From: Herbaspirillum rhizosphaerae
Lineage (GTDB): Bacteria > Pseudomonadota > Gammaproteobacteria > Burkholderiales > Burkholderiaceae_D
Length of the DNA: 64,000 bases
Reading direction: 5' to 3'
Assembly: GCF_001189965.1 (NCBI RefSeq)
Contig: NZ_LFLU01000019.1
Location: forward strand, 35,339-99,338
Shown: positions 19,541 through 29,006 of the stretch, piece after piece
Layout of the letters: every line of letters begins with the position of its first letter
Position numbering within the stretch: the first letter of the stretch is position 1
Translations under genes and position numbers: made by a program
The notes under the pieces: model-generated
Seen by the model: only the letters and a program-made list of their open reading frames with translations
What the model was told of the DNA's origin: nothing
The model's database searches: none

Positions 19541-19636
19541 AAAAAAAACCCGAAACGATGGTTTCGGGTTTAAATCCACACCAAAGGAGGAGGGTGGAGG
19601 AGACTCGGTTTGATTGCGTCGGAAACGTCAATCAGT
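19541..19636 (-). ncRNA. Candidate small RNA with CU-rich loop
   Basis: A promoter match (19643-19671) is followed by about 96 nt that end in a strong intrinsic terminator: arms AAACCCGAAAC (19546-19556) and GTTTCGGGTTT (19561-19571) with an eight-base U run on the minus strand. Between them lies a C/U-rich stretch with two UCCUCC copies (19590-19606 region), complementary to Shine-Dalgarno sequences. No ORF of any length is present. Such a layout (short, own promoter, terminator, anti-SD loop) is typical of trans-acting regulatory RNAs; I do not recognise a named family. Confidence 0.6.
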
Positions 19637-19642
19637 GAATTC

Positions 19643-19671
19643 AATATAGCAAACGGAATTGTGCAGCGCAA
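19643..19671 (-). promoter_or_regulatory. Sigma70 promoter of the candidate small RNA
   Basis: On the minus strand a -35 TTGCGC (19671-19666) and a -10 TATATT (19648-19643) stand exactly 17 bases apart. The expected start is near 19636. Confidence 0.6.
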
Positions 19672-19848
19672 GATTTAATTTCTCCTATGTGACGCAATTA
19701 AAAGTTAAAGGAAAGTAAGTATTTTTGTTGCTGTGCAATATGCATTTTTTTGCCTATTTCATCTCTGCCAATCCCAACGCGATGCCAACCACATTTCCCG
19801 AAAAAGCTACAATAGCCGCCTCCCTCTAATTACCCTGCGAGAACGCAC

Positions 19849-20304
19849 ATGGAATGCACAGTACGCTGGACCGGTCTTTCCGGCATGACCTTCTTGGCTG
19901 AAACCGGCTCGGGCCACGTGGTGGCGATGGATGGCGCCCCGGACGGCGGCGGCCGCAACCTGGCGCCGCGCCCGATGGAAATGGTGCTGCTCGGCACCGG
20001 CGGCTGCACGGCTTATGATGTGGTGGTGATTTTGCGCAAAAGCGGCCAGGATATTCGCGGCTGCGAAGTGACACTGAAGTCGGAACGTGCGGAACAGGAT
20101 CCCAAGGTCTTTACCAAGATCCATTTCCACTTCACGGTGCGCGGCCGCAACCTGAAGACCAACGTTGTCGAACGCGCCATCAAGTTGTCGCATGACAAAT
20201 ATTGTTCGGCATCGATCATGCTGGAGAAAACTGCGGAAATGACACACTCGTTCGAGATCGTGGACGATCTGAGCGATGAAGTGCAGGTTCAGGCGCAACA
20301 ATAA
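19849..20304 (+). CDS. OsmC-family protein (YhfA-like)
   Basis: A 151-residue OsmC/Ohr-fold protein. The two redox cysteines stand at TGGCTAYDVV (about residue 53) and KYCSASIML (about 122), matching the peroxidatic pair of the superfamily. OsmC/Ohr enzymes reduce organic hydroperoxides in the cytoplasm; the YhfA branch to which this seems closest has no settled substrate. It is a single gene ending at a hairpin shared with coq7. Confidence 0.85.
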   Translation: MECTVRWTGLSGMTFLAETGSGHVVAMDGAPDGGGRNLAPRPMEMVLLGTGGCTAYDVVVILRKSGQDIRGCEVTLKSERAEQDPKVFTKIHFHFTVRGRNLKTNVVERAIKLSHDKYCSASIMLEKTAEMTHSFEIVDDLSDEVQVQAQQ

Positions 20305-20365
20305 GCAGCGCCCCTCCCCTTTTCCCTTCTTCGCCACCATCGGCGAAATCGGGGACGCACAGCAA

Positions 20366-20390
20366 AACAGGGCTTCGCGCCCTGTTCTTT
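20366..20390. terminator. Bidirectional terminator between OsmC gene and coq7
   Basis: Arms AACAGGGC (20366-20373) and GCCCTGTT (20379-20386) around five bases; CTTT follows on the plus strand and TTTGC on the minus strand. Confidence 0.65.
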
Positions 20391-21015
20391 ATATCCGGTA
20401 AGCCACCGTGGTCATGACTTTGGACATCATTTTCATGACCCCGCGAATCGGCGCCGGCATCTCTGCCGCCCCCAATGCTTTGGCCGCCTCGCCGTGCTCG
20501 ACTTCGTCCTTGCGCATCTGATCGACAATGGCGCGCGATTTGGCGTCTTGCGGCGGCAATTTTTCCAGATGGCTGATCAGATGCAATTCGACCTGGCGCT
20601 CGGTCTCGGCGACAAAGCCGAGATTGCGCGCATCGCCCACGCGCGCGGCAATCGTGCCCAGCACGTAAGAGCCGGCGTACCACAGGGGATTGAGCAGGCT
20701 GATGTGTGAGCCGAGCTCACGCAGGCGCTCGGCGGTCCACGCCAGGTGATCTTCTTCTTCGATGCCCGCATGCGCAAACTGCTGCTTCAGCGCCTGCGCC
20801 TGGGCAAAGCGGCCCTGGGCATCGTACAAAGCCTGTGCGCACACTTCGCCGACATGATTGACGCGCATCAGGCCCGCGCTGTGCAGCTTTTCGACGTCGC
20901 TCATGGCAGCCTCGCCAATCTGCGACGCCGGGTTCGGACGCGATGACGCCACCACGCCGCTGACGACGCGCAAGGCCTTGTCCAGATCAGTGATCAGTCG
21001 ATCGACGAATTGCAT
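20389..21015 (-). CDS. coq7: 2-polyprenyl-3-methyl-6-methoxy-1,4-benzoquinone monooxygenase (Coq7)
   Basis: A 208-residue di-iron hydroxylase of ubiquinone synthesis. The ligand motifs of the four-helix bundle are seen: MRVNHVGEV, EEEDHLAW, ETERQVELH and DEVEHGE (two E-x-x-H pairs). It is the beta/gammaproteobacterial type that replaces the flavin-dependent UbiF. It is membrane-associated and needs O2. The adjoining pyrC gene is also on the minus strand with a 57-base gap. Confidence 0.93.
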   Translation of the reverse strand: MQFVDRLITDLDKALRVVSGVVASSRPNPASQIGEAAMSDVEKLHSAGLMRVNHVGEVCAQALYDAQGRFAQAQALKQQFAHAGIEEEDHLAWTAERLRELGSHISLLNPLWYAGSYVLGTIAARVGDARNLGFVAETERQVELHLISHLEKLPPQDAKSRAIVDQMRKDEVEHGEAAKALGAAEMPAPIRGVMKMMSKVMTTVAYRI

Positions 21016-21072
21016 GGATACGGATTCCAGTAAAAATGAATGCCAGGTAAACGCTGAAACAGGCGATACCGC

Positions 21073-22107
21073 TCAGGCCATTTTCCAATTGATTGTTTCG
21101 CCGCCATTCAGCGGCACAACCGTCGCGTCGCCCATCGGCAACTCGGCGGGAATGGTCCAGTTCTCGCGGCGCAAGGTCACCGTACCTTCGTTGCGCGGCA
21201 AGTCGTAAAAGGCCGGGCCGTTGAAGCTGGCGAAGGCTTCGAGCTTGTCCAGCGCACCGGCCTGGTCGAAAGCTTGCGCATACAGCTCCAGCGCGTGCAG
21301 CGCGGTGTAGCAGCCGGCGCAACCGCAGGCGTGCTCTTTCAAGCCCTTGGCGTGCGGCGCGGAATCCGTACCGAGGAAGAACTTGTCGCTGCCGGAAATC
21401 GCTGCGGCCACCAGCGCCTGGCGATGGGTCTCGCGCTTCAGGACAGGCAGGCAGTAGTAATGCGGACGAATACCGCCCTTGAAGATTTCGTTGCGGTTGT
21501 ACAGCAGGTGATGCGCAGTGATCGTCGCCGCAGTCGGGCCTTCTGAAGCCATGACATAGTCGGCGGCGTCTTTGGTGGTGATGTGTTCGAAGACGACCTT
21601 CAGCTCCGGCATATCCTTGCGCAGCGGCGTCATGACGCGGTCGATGAAGACGGCTTCGCGATCGAAGATATCGATCGCCGGATCGGTGACTTCGCCGTGC
21701 ACCAGGAAAGGCATGCCGACTTCCTGCAAGACTTCCAGCGTCTTGTAGCACTTGCGCAGATCGGTGACGCCGGCATCGGAATTGGTGGTGGCGCCGGCCG
21801 GATACAGCTTGACGGCCTTCACGAAGCCGCTCGCCTTGGCCTTGCGGATTTCTTCCGGCGGCGTGTTGTCGGTCAGGTAGAGCACCATCAGCGGCTCGAA
21901 CTGCACGCCGGCCGGCAGCGCCGCCAGGATGCGGTCGCGGTAGGCGCCGGCCTGCTCGGTGGTTGTGACCGGCGGCTTCAGATTCGGCATGATGATCGCG
22001 CGCGCGAATTGATGAGCGGTATGCGGCAATACGCTTGCCAGGGTCGCGCCGTCGCGCAAATGCAAATGCCAGTCGTCCGGACGGGTAATGGTCACTACGT
22101 CGCTCAT
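21073..22107 (-). CDS. pyrC: Dihydroorotase (class II)
   Basis: A 344-residue amidohydrolase of pyrimidine synthesis. The start [20 protein letters not shown] has GAGGAAGAGAAG upstream; a longer in-frame start is rejected. The metal ligands HLHLRDG, the carboxylated-Lys region ([16 protein letters not shown]), the HGE and the EHITT motif, and [10 protein letters not shown] near the C-terminus are all present. It converts carbamoyl aspartate to dihydroorotate. Confidence 0.95.
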   Translation of the reverse strand: MSDVVTITRPDDWHLHLRDGATLASVLPHTAHQFARAIIMPNLKPPVTTTEQAGAYRDRILAALPAGVQFEPLMVLYLTDNTPPEEIRKAKASGFVKAVKLYPAGATTNSDAGVTDLRKCYKTLEVLQEVGMPFLVHGEVTDPAIDIFDREAVFIDRVMTPLRKDMPELKVVFEHITTKDAADYVMASEGPTAATITAHHLLYNRNEIFKGGIRPHYYCLPVLKRETHRQALVAAAISGSDKFFLGTDSAPHAKGLKEHACGCAGCYTALHALELYAQAFDQAGALDKLEAFASFNGPAFYDLPRNEGTVTLRRENWTIPAELPMGDATVVPLNGGETINWKMA

Positions 22108-22234
22108 CGCTCTTCTCTTCCTCTGAATTAGTGCTCGTGCCAAGCGCACGAAATCCCGCTATTTTACCGCAAGGGCTGCCGCACCCGAATTGCGGCACCT
22201 CAAACACCCGTCTTCAAACGCCATCCAAAAAACA

Positions 22235-22265
22235 AAAACCGCCGCGGCCTGAACCGGGCGGTTTT
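22235..22265 (-). terminator. Terminator after gltL
   Basis: Arms AAAACCGCC (22235-22243) and GGCGGTTTT (22257-22265) with a U-rich tail on the minus strand. Confidence 0.75.
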
Positions 22266-22340
22266 CGTTGAACGACTGAGCTTGCCAGAGCAAAATCCGG
22301 AGCGCAGACAAGGCGCTCCGCCTCCGGCGGCTTCAGCGTC

Positions 22341-23069
22341 TTAGTGCGTAATGATCTTGGCCAGGAAGTCGCGCGCGCGTTCCGAGCGTGGCGAACCGAA
22401 GAAGTCTTCCTTCTTGCAGTCTTCCACCACCAGACCTTTGTCCATGAAGATGACGCGGTTGGCAACCTTGCGCGCAAAGCCCATTTCGTGGGTCACGACC
22501 ATCATGGTCATGCCTTCTTGCGCCAGGCCGACCATGACGTCCAGCACTTCATTGATCATTTCAGGGTCGAGCGCCGATGTCGGTTCGTCGAACAGCATCG
22601 CGATCGGGTCCATCGACAGCGCGCGGGCAATCGCCACACGTTGCTGCTGGCCGCCGGACAATTGGCCCGGGAATTTGTCTTTTTGTGCGATCAGGCCGAC
22701 GCGGTCCAGATACTTCAAGCCCTTTTCGGTCGCTTCGTCCACGCTGCGGCCCAGCACCTTGACCTGGCCGATGGTCAGGTTTTCGCGGATCGACAGATGC
22801 GGGAACAGTTCAAAGTTCTGGAACACCATGCCGATGCGCGCGCGCAGTTTCGACAGGTTGGTCTTCGGATCGCCGACGGACACGCCGTCAACGGTGATCG
22901 TGCCCTTCTGGAACGGCTCCAGGCCGTTGACGGTCTTGATCAGCGTCGACTTGCCCGAACCCGACGGACCGCAGACCACGACCACATCGCCCTTGGCGAC
23001 GCTGGTGGTGCAATCGGTCAGAACCTGGAAGCTGCCGTACCACTTGCTGACGTTATTGAGTTCAATCAT
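22341..23069 (-). CDS. gltL: Glutamate/aspartate ABC transporter ATP-binding subunit
   Basis: A 242-residue polar-amino-acid ABC ATPase. Walker A is GPSGSGKST, the signature LSGGQQQRVAIARA, Walker B AMLFDEPTSALD, and the H-loop VVTHEMGFA. It energises the GltJK permease. Last gene of gltIJKL on the minus strand, followed by a terminator. Confidence 0.94.
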   Translation of the reverse strand: MIELNNVSKWYGSFQVLTDCTTSVAKGDVVVVCGPSGSGKSTLIKTVNGLEPFQKGTITVDGVSVGDPKTNLSKLRARIGMVFQNFELFPHLSIRENLTIGQVKVLGRSVDEATEKGLKYLDRVGLIAQKDKFPGQLSGGQQQRVAIARALSMDPIAMLFDEPTSALDPEMINEVLDVMVGLAQEGMTMMVVTHEMGFARKVANRVIFMDKGLVVEDCKKEDFFGSPRSERARDFLAKIITH

Positions 23070-23141
23070 TTATTTCTCCTAATTCCTGAATACGGTATCA
23101 GCCGGCCACGCATCTGATAAGCGCTGGCCGGCGGGTGTCGG

Positions 23142-23837
23142 TTAGCGAATGATGGCGATCTTGTGCTGGAAGCGCTTCACGGTTTGCGACAGCACGAAGC
23201 TGAGCACAAAGTAGACCACGGCGACGAACAGGTACATTTCCACCAGACGGCCGTCACGCTGAGCGATCTTGGAGGCGCTGGTCACGAAGTCCGGCACCGA
23301 ACCCAGCACGTACACCAGCGACACGTCCTGGAACAGCACGATGGTTTGGGTCAGCAGGATCGGCGTCACGTTGCGGAAAGCCTGCGGCAGCACCACGTTG
23401 CCCATCATCTGCCAGTAGTTCATGCCGATGGCGTAGCCTGCAAACACCTGGCCGCGCGGGATCGACTGAATGCCTGAACGCATGATTTCGCAGTAGTACG
23501 CCGCCTCAAACAAGATGAAGGTAATCAGCGCCGACTGGAACGCGCCGACCTGGATCGGTTCGTTGGCGCCGATCACCCAGGCGCCGATGAACGGCACCAG
23601 GAAGTAGAACCAGAAAATCACCAGCACCAGCGGCACCGAGCGGATCAGGTTGACGTAGGTGGTTGCCACGAAAGACAGCGGCTTGTTGCTGGACAAGCGC
23701 ATCATCGCCAGCAAGGTGCCGAGGATGATGCCGCCGACCATCGCAGTGATGGTCAGCACCAGCGTGAACTTCAGGCCGGTCGTAATCAGGTAGAACCACG
23801 AACGCTGAATGATATCGAAGTCGAAATTGGAAAACAT
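23142..23837 (-). CDS. gltK: Glutamate/aspartate ABC transporter permease GltK
   Basis: A 231-residue inner-membrane permease with about five helices and the cytoplasmic EAA-type loop (about 125-150) that contacts the ATPase. It pairs with GltJ, whose gene ends 3 bases upstream. Binding-protein-dependent uptake of acidic amino acids is inferred from the complete gltIJKL order. Confidence 0.93.
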   Translation of the reverse strand: MFSNFDFDIIQRSWFYLITTGLKFTLVLTITAMVGGIILGTLLAMMRLSSNKPLSFVATTYVNLIRSVPLVLVIFWFYFLVPFIGAWVIGANEPIQVGAFQSALITFILFEAAYYCEIMRSGIQSIPRGQVFAGYAIGMNYWQMMGNVVLPQAFRNVTPILLTQTIVLFQDVSLVYVLGSVPDFVTSASKIAQRDGRLVEMYLFVAVVYFVLSFVLSQTVKRFQHKIAIIR

Positions 23838-23840
23838 AGT

Positions 23841-24590
23841 TTAATGACCTCCCGTACTGGAGCTGCCGGTCGTGATGTAACCTGGCACGGCGGTAACTTT
23901 TTCCAGGATGCGCGCCAGCAGCAGCGCAATAACGGAAATGATGATGTAGATGACGGTGGCGCCGGTGAGCGATTCAAACGTCTGGAACGTGAATTCGCGC
24001 ATCGAGTAAGTCGCCGCCGTCAGCTCCACCAGGCCGATGGTCAGGGCCACCGAGCTGTTCTTGATGATCGCGGCAAACTCGTTGGTCAGGGCCGGGATGA
24101 TGATGCGAAAAGCCATCGGCAACAGCACGTAGCGGTAAGTCTGCACAGGCGTCAGGCCCAGTGCGGCGCCGGCCATGCGTTGGCCGCGCGGCAAGGCGTT
24201 GATACCGGTGCTCACCTGCACGGCAACCCGCGACGAGGTAAAGAAACCCAGCGCCAGGAAAGCGGTGACGAACGATGCTTCCGGCAAGCTCTTGAGCCAG
24301 TCGCCCACGGCGGCAGGCACCAGTTCCGGCATCACGAAGTACCAGAGAAACATCTGGACCAGCAGCGGAATATTGCGGAACAGCTCAACGTAGCCGTTGG
24401 CGATGCGGACGGCCCAGGGTTTCTGGGTCGTGCGGATGGTGCCGACGATCGTGCCGAGAACCAGCGCCATGATCCAGGCCAGTACGGCCGTGGCGATGGT
24501 CCATTTCAGGCCGATCAGTAATGTATCGATGTAGGGGATGCCATCGGGAGACTGCTCCCAGAATATGCCCCAGTTCCAGTTGTAATGCAT
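23841..24590 (-). CDS. gltJ: Glutamate/aspartate ABC transporter permease GltJ
   Basis: A 249-residue permease beginning MHYNWNWGIFWEQSPDG, the typical N-terminus of GltJ with a periplasmic aromatic segment before the first helix. The HisM/HisQ-type permease core contains FRNIPLLVQMF and the EAA-like loop around ALPRGQRMAGAALG. It lies 222 bases downstream of gltI across a hairpin. Confidence 0.94.
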   Translation of the reverse strand: MHYNWNWGIFWEQSPDGIPYIDTLLIGLKWTIATAVLAWIMALVLGTIVGTIRTTQKPWAVRIANGYVELFRNIPLLVQMFLWYFVMPELVPAAVGDWLKSLPEASFVTAFLALGFFTSSRVAVQVSTGINALPRGQRMAGAALGLTPVQTYRYVLLPMAFRIIIPALTNEFAAIIKNSSVALTIGLVELTAATYSMREFTFQTFESLTGATVIYIIISVIALLLARILEKVTAVPGYITTGSSSTGGH

Positions 24591-24728
24591 AGATGCCCTC
24601 GTCTTCTCGTCTCGACTCGTTTGCGATCAGGAATGCCGCATTGCCACGGCACTCCCAGGCGGCCTGCGCCGGTTTACACAGAGGTAAAACACGGTTTTCT
24701 GAGCAGGTCTTGCTTTCTTCGCCAACTT

Positions 24729-24757
24729 AAACAAAACGGGGGACAACTCCCCCGTTT
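24729..24757 (-). terminator. Partial terminator between gltI and gltJ
   Basis: Arms AAACGGGGG (24734-24742) and CCCCCGTTT (24749-24757) with TGTTT after the stem on the minus strand. The weak U run suggests read-through, which would let the binding protein be made in excess over the permease. Confidence 0.6.
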
Positions 24758-24812
24758 CGTTTTTCATGCTGTACAGCAATCAAATGCTGTACTTCTGACT
24801 CACTTCTGAAGC

Positions 24813-25760
24813 TTATTTCTTCTTCGAAGATTGCTTTTGCGCTTCCGGCACAGCTGCGTAAGCAGATGGTTCGCCGGAATCGGTAGGCTTGGCAAAGACG
24901 GCTTGCAGTTGCGGGCTCATCGGCACGTTCAGGTTGACACCCTTTGGCGGGATAGGCGATTGGAACCACTTGGCGTAGATCTTCTTGATGTCGTCGCCCT
25001 TGTAGACGTTGATCATCGCATCGTCGACAACCTTCTTGAACGCGGTGTCGCCCAATGGCAGGATCAGGCCGTACGGCTCAACCGACAGCGCTTCGCTGGA
25101 AACCACGTAGTCGCCGGGCGCCTTGGAGTTGGCTGCCAGCGAGGACAACAGAATATCGTCCATCACGAACGCGACTGCACGGCCGGTTTCAACCATCAGG
25201 AAAGCTTCGGCGTGGTCCTTGGCGGCCAGGATGTTCATACCCAGGTTGCGCTCGGTGTTCAGCGTAGTGATTTGCTTCAGGTTGGAAGTACCGGAGGTCG
25301 ACACGATGGTCTTGCCCTTCAGGTCGTCCAGCGTCTTCAGGTTGGCGGCTTTCTTCGACAGGAAGCGGTTGGCTGTCACGAACTCGGTCACGGCGAAAGC
25401 AACTTGCTTCTGACGTTCCATGTTGTTGGTAGCCGAATCGCAAGAGATGTCGGTTGTGCCGTTGGCGATCAGCGGGATACGGGTTGCCGAAGTCACAGGA
25501 ACCATCTTCACGTTCAGCGAAGTCAGACCCAGCTTCTTCTGGATCGCTGTTGCCGCCTTCAGGCACAGGTCGATCGAGTAACCTTGGTACGATTGCTTGT
25601 CATCGAGGTAGGAGAACGGGATCGAGGCATCGCGCACACCCAGTGTCAGCGTACCGGTTTCTTTGATTTTCTTCAGACGACCGGTGAACTCTTCAGCATG
25701 GACCGAGCCCATCAAAACACTTGCCCCAACCAATACCCCTGCTAGCTTTAATAACTTCAT
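24813..25760 (-). CDS. gltI: Glutamate/aspartate periplasmic binding protein
   Basis: A 315-residue protein. The start MKLLKLAGVLVGASVLMGSVHA has AGGAGGT at good spacing and gives a clean signal peptide cleaved after VHA; a longer in-frame start is rejected. The SBP_bac_3 domain follows, with DISCDSATNN, KTIVSTSGTSN and EPYGLILPLGD motifs typical of GltI/DEBP. The C-terminus ends in lysines. It binds L-glutamate/L-aspartate and feeds GltJK. Confidence 0.94.
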   Translation of the reverse strand: MKLLKLAGVLVGASVLMGSVHAEEFTGRLKKIKETGTLTLGVRDASIPFSYLDDKQSYQGYSIDLCLKAATAIQKKLGLTSLNVKMVPVTSATRIPLIANGTTDISCDSATNNMERQKQVAFAVTEFVTANRFLSKKAANLKTLDDLKGKTIVSTSGTSNLKQITTLNTERNLGMNILAAKDHAEAFLMVETGRAVAFVMDDILLSSLAANSKAPGDYVVSSEALSVEPYGLILPLGDTAFKKVVDDAMINVYKGDDIKKIYAKWFQSPIPPKGVNLNVPMSPQLQAVFAKPTDSGEPSAYAAVPEAQKQSSKKK

Positions 25761-25932
25761 GTGACCTCCTGGAAAAATTTTTACGTAGTGTACCAAAAGC
25801 CATTCTTCAAAAATAGTCTTCATTCCTGAAAAGAGGCTATTTTGCCTTTAAATTACCTTAGTTTCCTAAAACTTTCCTGCATCGCAGAATGCAGCTCAAA
25901 AACCGTTATTTCATGCGGAAATTCCGCCAAAT

Positions 25933-26844
25933 TCATTCATCCGCGACTTTATCCGTCGGGTAGCGCAGCGTATCACGCAGCAGATACCCCATCGGCATAT
26001 TCATCGCCGGGATCGTGGCGCTGATGGGCTGCATGAACCAGCGGTCATACAGCTTGAAAATTTCGCCCGACCGGACAATCTTCACCATCTGCAAATCCAC
26101 GTAACGCTTGAACTCCGGATCGCCCTTGCGCATCATGATGCCGTAGGGCTCCAGCGAAAGCGACTCGCCGACCATCGTGTAACGCTCCGGATGCGGCACC
26201 GACAGCAGATAGCGCCGCAACAGCACATCTTCCATCACGAAGGCATCCGCCTTGCCCTTTTCCACGCTGTCGAAGGCCTCCTCGTTAAAGGCCACTTCCA
26301 CGACTTTGATGTCGAGAGAGCGGATTTTGCTGCGCTCTTCAATCTGCTTCACCATCGGCGTGTTGCGCGGCACCACCACCGTCTTGCCACGCAGGTCTTC
26401 CCAGCTGTGAATTCCCGAATTGGCCTTCACCAGCATGCGCACTGAAGCGAAGAAATGCGGCACGGTAAAATTGACAATCTTCCGGCGCTCCGCATTGTTC
26501 GTCGACGTGCTGCATTCCAGATCCGCCTTGCCCTGATCCAGCGCAATAAAGCGCGTCACCGTATCCACTTCCATGAACTGCACCTGCATCTGCGGCAATT
26601 TGAAATCCTTCCGGATTCCTTCTGCGATCCTGCGGCACAGATCGATGGCATAACCCGTCACCTGCTTGTCGTCGCCTACAAACGCAAACGGCATCGTACC
26701 GTTCAGGTAAGCGATCACAAATGTGTTGGTGCGCCTGACTTTATCGAACATCCCTTCCGCATGCACCGGTAACGACATGCCGATGCTCAACGCCAGGACC
26801 GCCCCCCAACCACACCAGATTTGCCTGACCGATTTCTTCGTCAT
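25933..26844 (-). CDS. Second amino-acid ABC periplasmic binding protein (GltI paralog)
   Basis: A 303-residue SBP_bac_3 protein with a signal peptide (ALSIGMSLPVHA). It shares GltI features: GYAIDLCRRIAEG, DLECSTSTNN, KTVVVPRNTP and EPYGIMMRKGD. It lies 172 bases upstream of gltI on the same strand with no permease of its own, so it probably uses GltJKL or acts in sensing. Its divergence from GltI suggests a different ligand preference; none can be assigned. Confidence 0.88.
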   Translation of the reverse strand: MTKKSVRQIWCGWGAVLALSIGMSLPVHAEGMFDKVRRTNTFVIAYLNGTMPFAFVGDDKQVTGYAIDLCRRIAEGIRKDFKLPQMQVQFMEVDTVTRFIALDQGKADLECSTSTNNAERRKIVNFTVPHFFASVRMLVKANSGIHSWEDLRGKTVVVPRNTPMVKQIEERSKIRSLDIKVVEVAFNEEAFDSVEKGKADAFVMEDVLLRRYLLSVPHPERYTMVGESLSLEPYGIMMRKGDPEFKRYVDLQMVKIVRSGEIFKLYDRWFMQPISATIPAMNMPMGYLLRDTLRYPTDKVADE

Positions 26845-27200
26845 CTGCGACTCGCATCCCAGCCCTGCGACTGGAGAAATTCATTGAGCAAGTATCATGC
26901 CAGAAAATCAAGCAAACAATCCCGCAATCAACGGCATAATTCGCGCCCTGTCCGCTCTTTCGCGCCTTGACGGGACGCGTGTAAGAGCCTGGCTGCCATA
27001 GCCGGCGTGCGATTTAAAAAGGGAAGTTTTTGCCGCCATCAGGAAACACTGCAACCGGCGCTGCGCGATTGCATGCGCAGGACAGTCCGCAGCAAGCGCA
27101 CACGCGCTCGCGCCGACAACGTCTGGTCGTCGGCATGTTTCGAATGTTGGGCGTAGACGTCTCCTCCTTACGCACAAATCAAACGGTCACGGCATGCGCA

Positions 27201-27240
27201 AAAAATGCGAGGAAAACGCACGCGCGCTTTTCGCATTTTT
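27201..27240. terminator. Strong hairpin in the gdhA to binding-protein gap
   Basis: Perfect arms AAAAATGCGA (27201-27210) and TCGCATTTTT (27231-27240), with further pairing inside (GAAAACGC against GCGCTTTTC). A/T runs flank both sides, so it could end transcripts from either direction; it most likely stops gdhA transcripts. The remaining bases of the 534-base gap (26845-27378) show no gene. Confidence 0.6.
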
Positions 27241-27295
27241 CGTCAGACCGACGCAGGCAAGCCTGCACCGCCATTTACTTTTTTTCTATTGTCGA

Positions 27296-27333
27296 CGGCA
27301 GGGAATATTGATTTTATTTTTCTTCCCTGCCGC
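27296..27333. repeat. Inverted repeat just downstream of gdhA
   Basis: Arms CGGCAGGGA (27296-27304 region) and TCCCTGCCG (27325-27333) around a T-rich loop of about 19 bases. There is no proper U run after the stem on the minus strand. It may stabilise the gdhA 3' end. Confidence 0.45.
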
Positions 27334-27378
27334 CGGTTATTTCAACTGCATATTTCTATCTGCTTGCCGCCGGCCGCA

Positions 27379-28677
27379 TCAAGGATACAAACCGCGCATT
27401 TCGCGCGCTTGCAACACGCGTGTACACGCCACGATGAATGCCGCCGTGCGCAAGGACACCTTCTTCTCTTCCGCCAGTTGCCAGACGGCTGCGAAGGCTT
27501 CGCGCATGATGCGTGTGAGACGCAGGTTGATCTCGTCTTCGGTCCAGAAGAAGCTTGAGAAATCCTGCACCCATTCAAAGTAGCTGACGGTCACGCCGCC
27601 GGCATTGGCGATCACGTCAGGCACGATCAGCACGCCTTTGTCGGTCAGAATATCGTCGGCCGCCGGTGAGGTCGGACCATTCGCGCCTTCGAGAATGATC
27701 TTGGCGCGAATCGATGGCGCATTGTTGACCGTGATTTGCTGTTCGAGTGCAGCAGGCACCAGAATGTCGCAATCGGTTGCCCAAAACTGGGCGCGGTCTT
27801 TGACTTCATCAGCGCCCGGGAAGCCGGCAACGCTGCCGTGTTGCGCCACATAGGCTTGCAGCGCAGGCACATCGAGACCGCTGTCGCGCACGACTGTCGA
27901 GATGTGATCCTGCACCGCGACGACCTTGGCGCCGGCTTCAGCAAACAGACGCGCAGCGATGCCGCCGACGTTGCCGAAACCCTGCACCGCGATGCGTGCA
28001 TTCTTGATGTCGAGATTGCGTTTTGCAGCGGCTTCGCAACCGACCACAAACACGCCGCGACCGGTCGCTTCGTGGCGGCCGAGACTGCCACCCAGCGAGA
28101 TCGGCTTGCCGGTGACAACGCCGGAAGCGGTGCTGCCCTGATTCATGGAATAGGTATCCATCATCCAGGCCATGATCTGCGAATCGGTGTTGACGTCCGG
28201 CGCCGGAATATCTTTGTTCGGTCCGATGATGATGCCGATTTCGCTGGTGTAGCGGCGTGTCATGCGCTGCAGTTCACCGCGCGACAATGTCTTCGGATCA
28301 ACCCGGATGCCGCCTTTGGCGCCGCCGTACGGCACGTTCACCGCCGCGTTCTTGACCGTCATCCAGGCCGACAACGCCATCACTTCGGACAGCGTCACAT
28401 CCTGGTGGAAACGCACGCCGCCCTTGCCGGGACCGCGCGAGGTATTGTGCTGCACGCGATAGCCTTCGAAGTGGGCGATCGTGCCGTCATCGCGCTCAAT
28501 AGGCACGTCGACGATCAGCATGCGCTTCGGGCGCTTCAGGGTTTCCACCCAGCGCGCCAGCGAGCCGAGGTAGGGGGTAACGCGGTCGATTTGTTCGAGA
28601 TAATCTCCCCATGGGCCGATGCCATGCGGAGTAAGGTAGGAAGGGACTTCGTGCTGCTTGACTGGTTCGTTCGACAT
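27379..28677 (-). CDS. gdhA: Glutamate dehydrogenase (Glu/Leu/Phe/Val family)
   Basis: A 432-residue oxidoreductase. The start [15 protein letters not shown] has AAGGAG upstream and is preferred to a start nine codons earlier. The substrate motif [12 protein letters not shown] and the catalytic-Lys region ([12 protein letters not shown]), and the Rossmann [12 protein letters not shown] are present. Size and sequence match the hexameric catabolic-type enzymes of about 430 residues, not the 450-residue NADP anabolic GdhA. It links glutamate to 2-oxoglutarate and ammonium and sits beside glutamate uptake genes. Confidence 0.93.
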   Translation of the reverse strand: MSNEPVKQHEVPSYLTPHGIGPWGDYLEQIDRVTPYLGSLARWVETLKRPKRMLIVDVPIERDDGTIAHFEGYRVQHNTSRGPGKGGVRFHQDVTLSEVMALSAWMTVKNAAVNVPYGGAKGGIRVDPKTLSRGELQRMTRRYTSEIGIIIGPNKDIPAPDVNTDSQIMAWMMDTYSMNQGSTASGVVTGKPISLGGSLGRHEATGRGVFVVGCEAAAKRNLDIKNARIAVQGFGNVGGIAARLFAEAGAKVVAVQDHISTVVRDSGLDVPALQAYVAQHGSVAGFPGADEVKDRAQFWATDCDILVPAALEQQITVNNAPSIRAKIILEGANGPTSPAADDILTDKGVLIVPDVIANAGGVTVSYFEWVQDFSSFFWTEDEINLRLTRIMREAFAAVWQLAEEKKVSLRTAAFIVACTRVLQAREMRGLYP

Positions 28678-29006
28678 GATGCAATCGCTCCTTGATGTTG
28701 CCACGCTTTAGCCATGCTGGCCGAGACTGCTGCAAAATTAATCAAACCGCGAAACTCAGGCTTACGCCATCCTACTCCTTCCGGAGTCGGTGTTGTCGCG
28801 CGATATTGCTTAATTTTTCAGCCGCCGGCGAGGAGAAAGCCTCGCCAGGCGTGTGGACGCATCTGCACAGGAAAACCGTGCAAACCAAGAATCCAGGGCA
28901 CGCCATCGACAGCGACGCCATCGTAGGGCAATGCCATGCACCAACGCTAATGCTTTGTGCGCATGCAACTATGCAATCCATGCATAACCTTGAAAGAGCC
29001 CTTGTA
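28678..29006. other. gdhA upstream region, no gene seen
   Basis: This 329-base gap contains the gdhA ribosome site next to its start and the 3' side of the upstream LysR gene. Repeated ATGCA words (around 28965-28987) form imperfect dyads that could serve as LysR contacts. I see no ORF with a ribosome site and no strong terminator. Confidence 0.5.

Noticed and set aside
26845..27378. Short frames in the gap between the GltI paralog and gdhA
   Set aside because: They have no ribosome sites and span hairpins; composition is non-coding.
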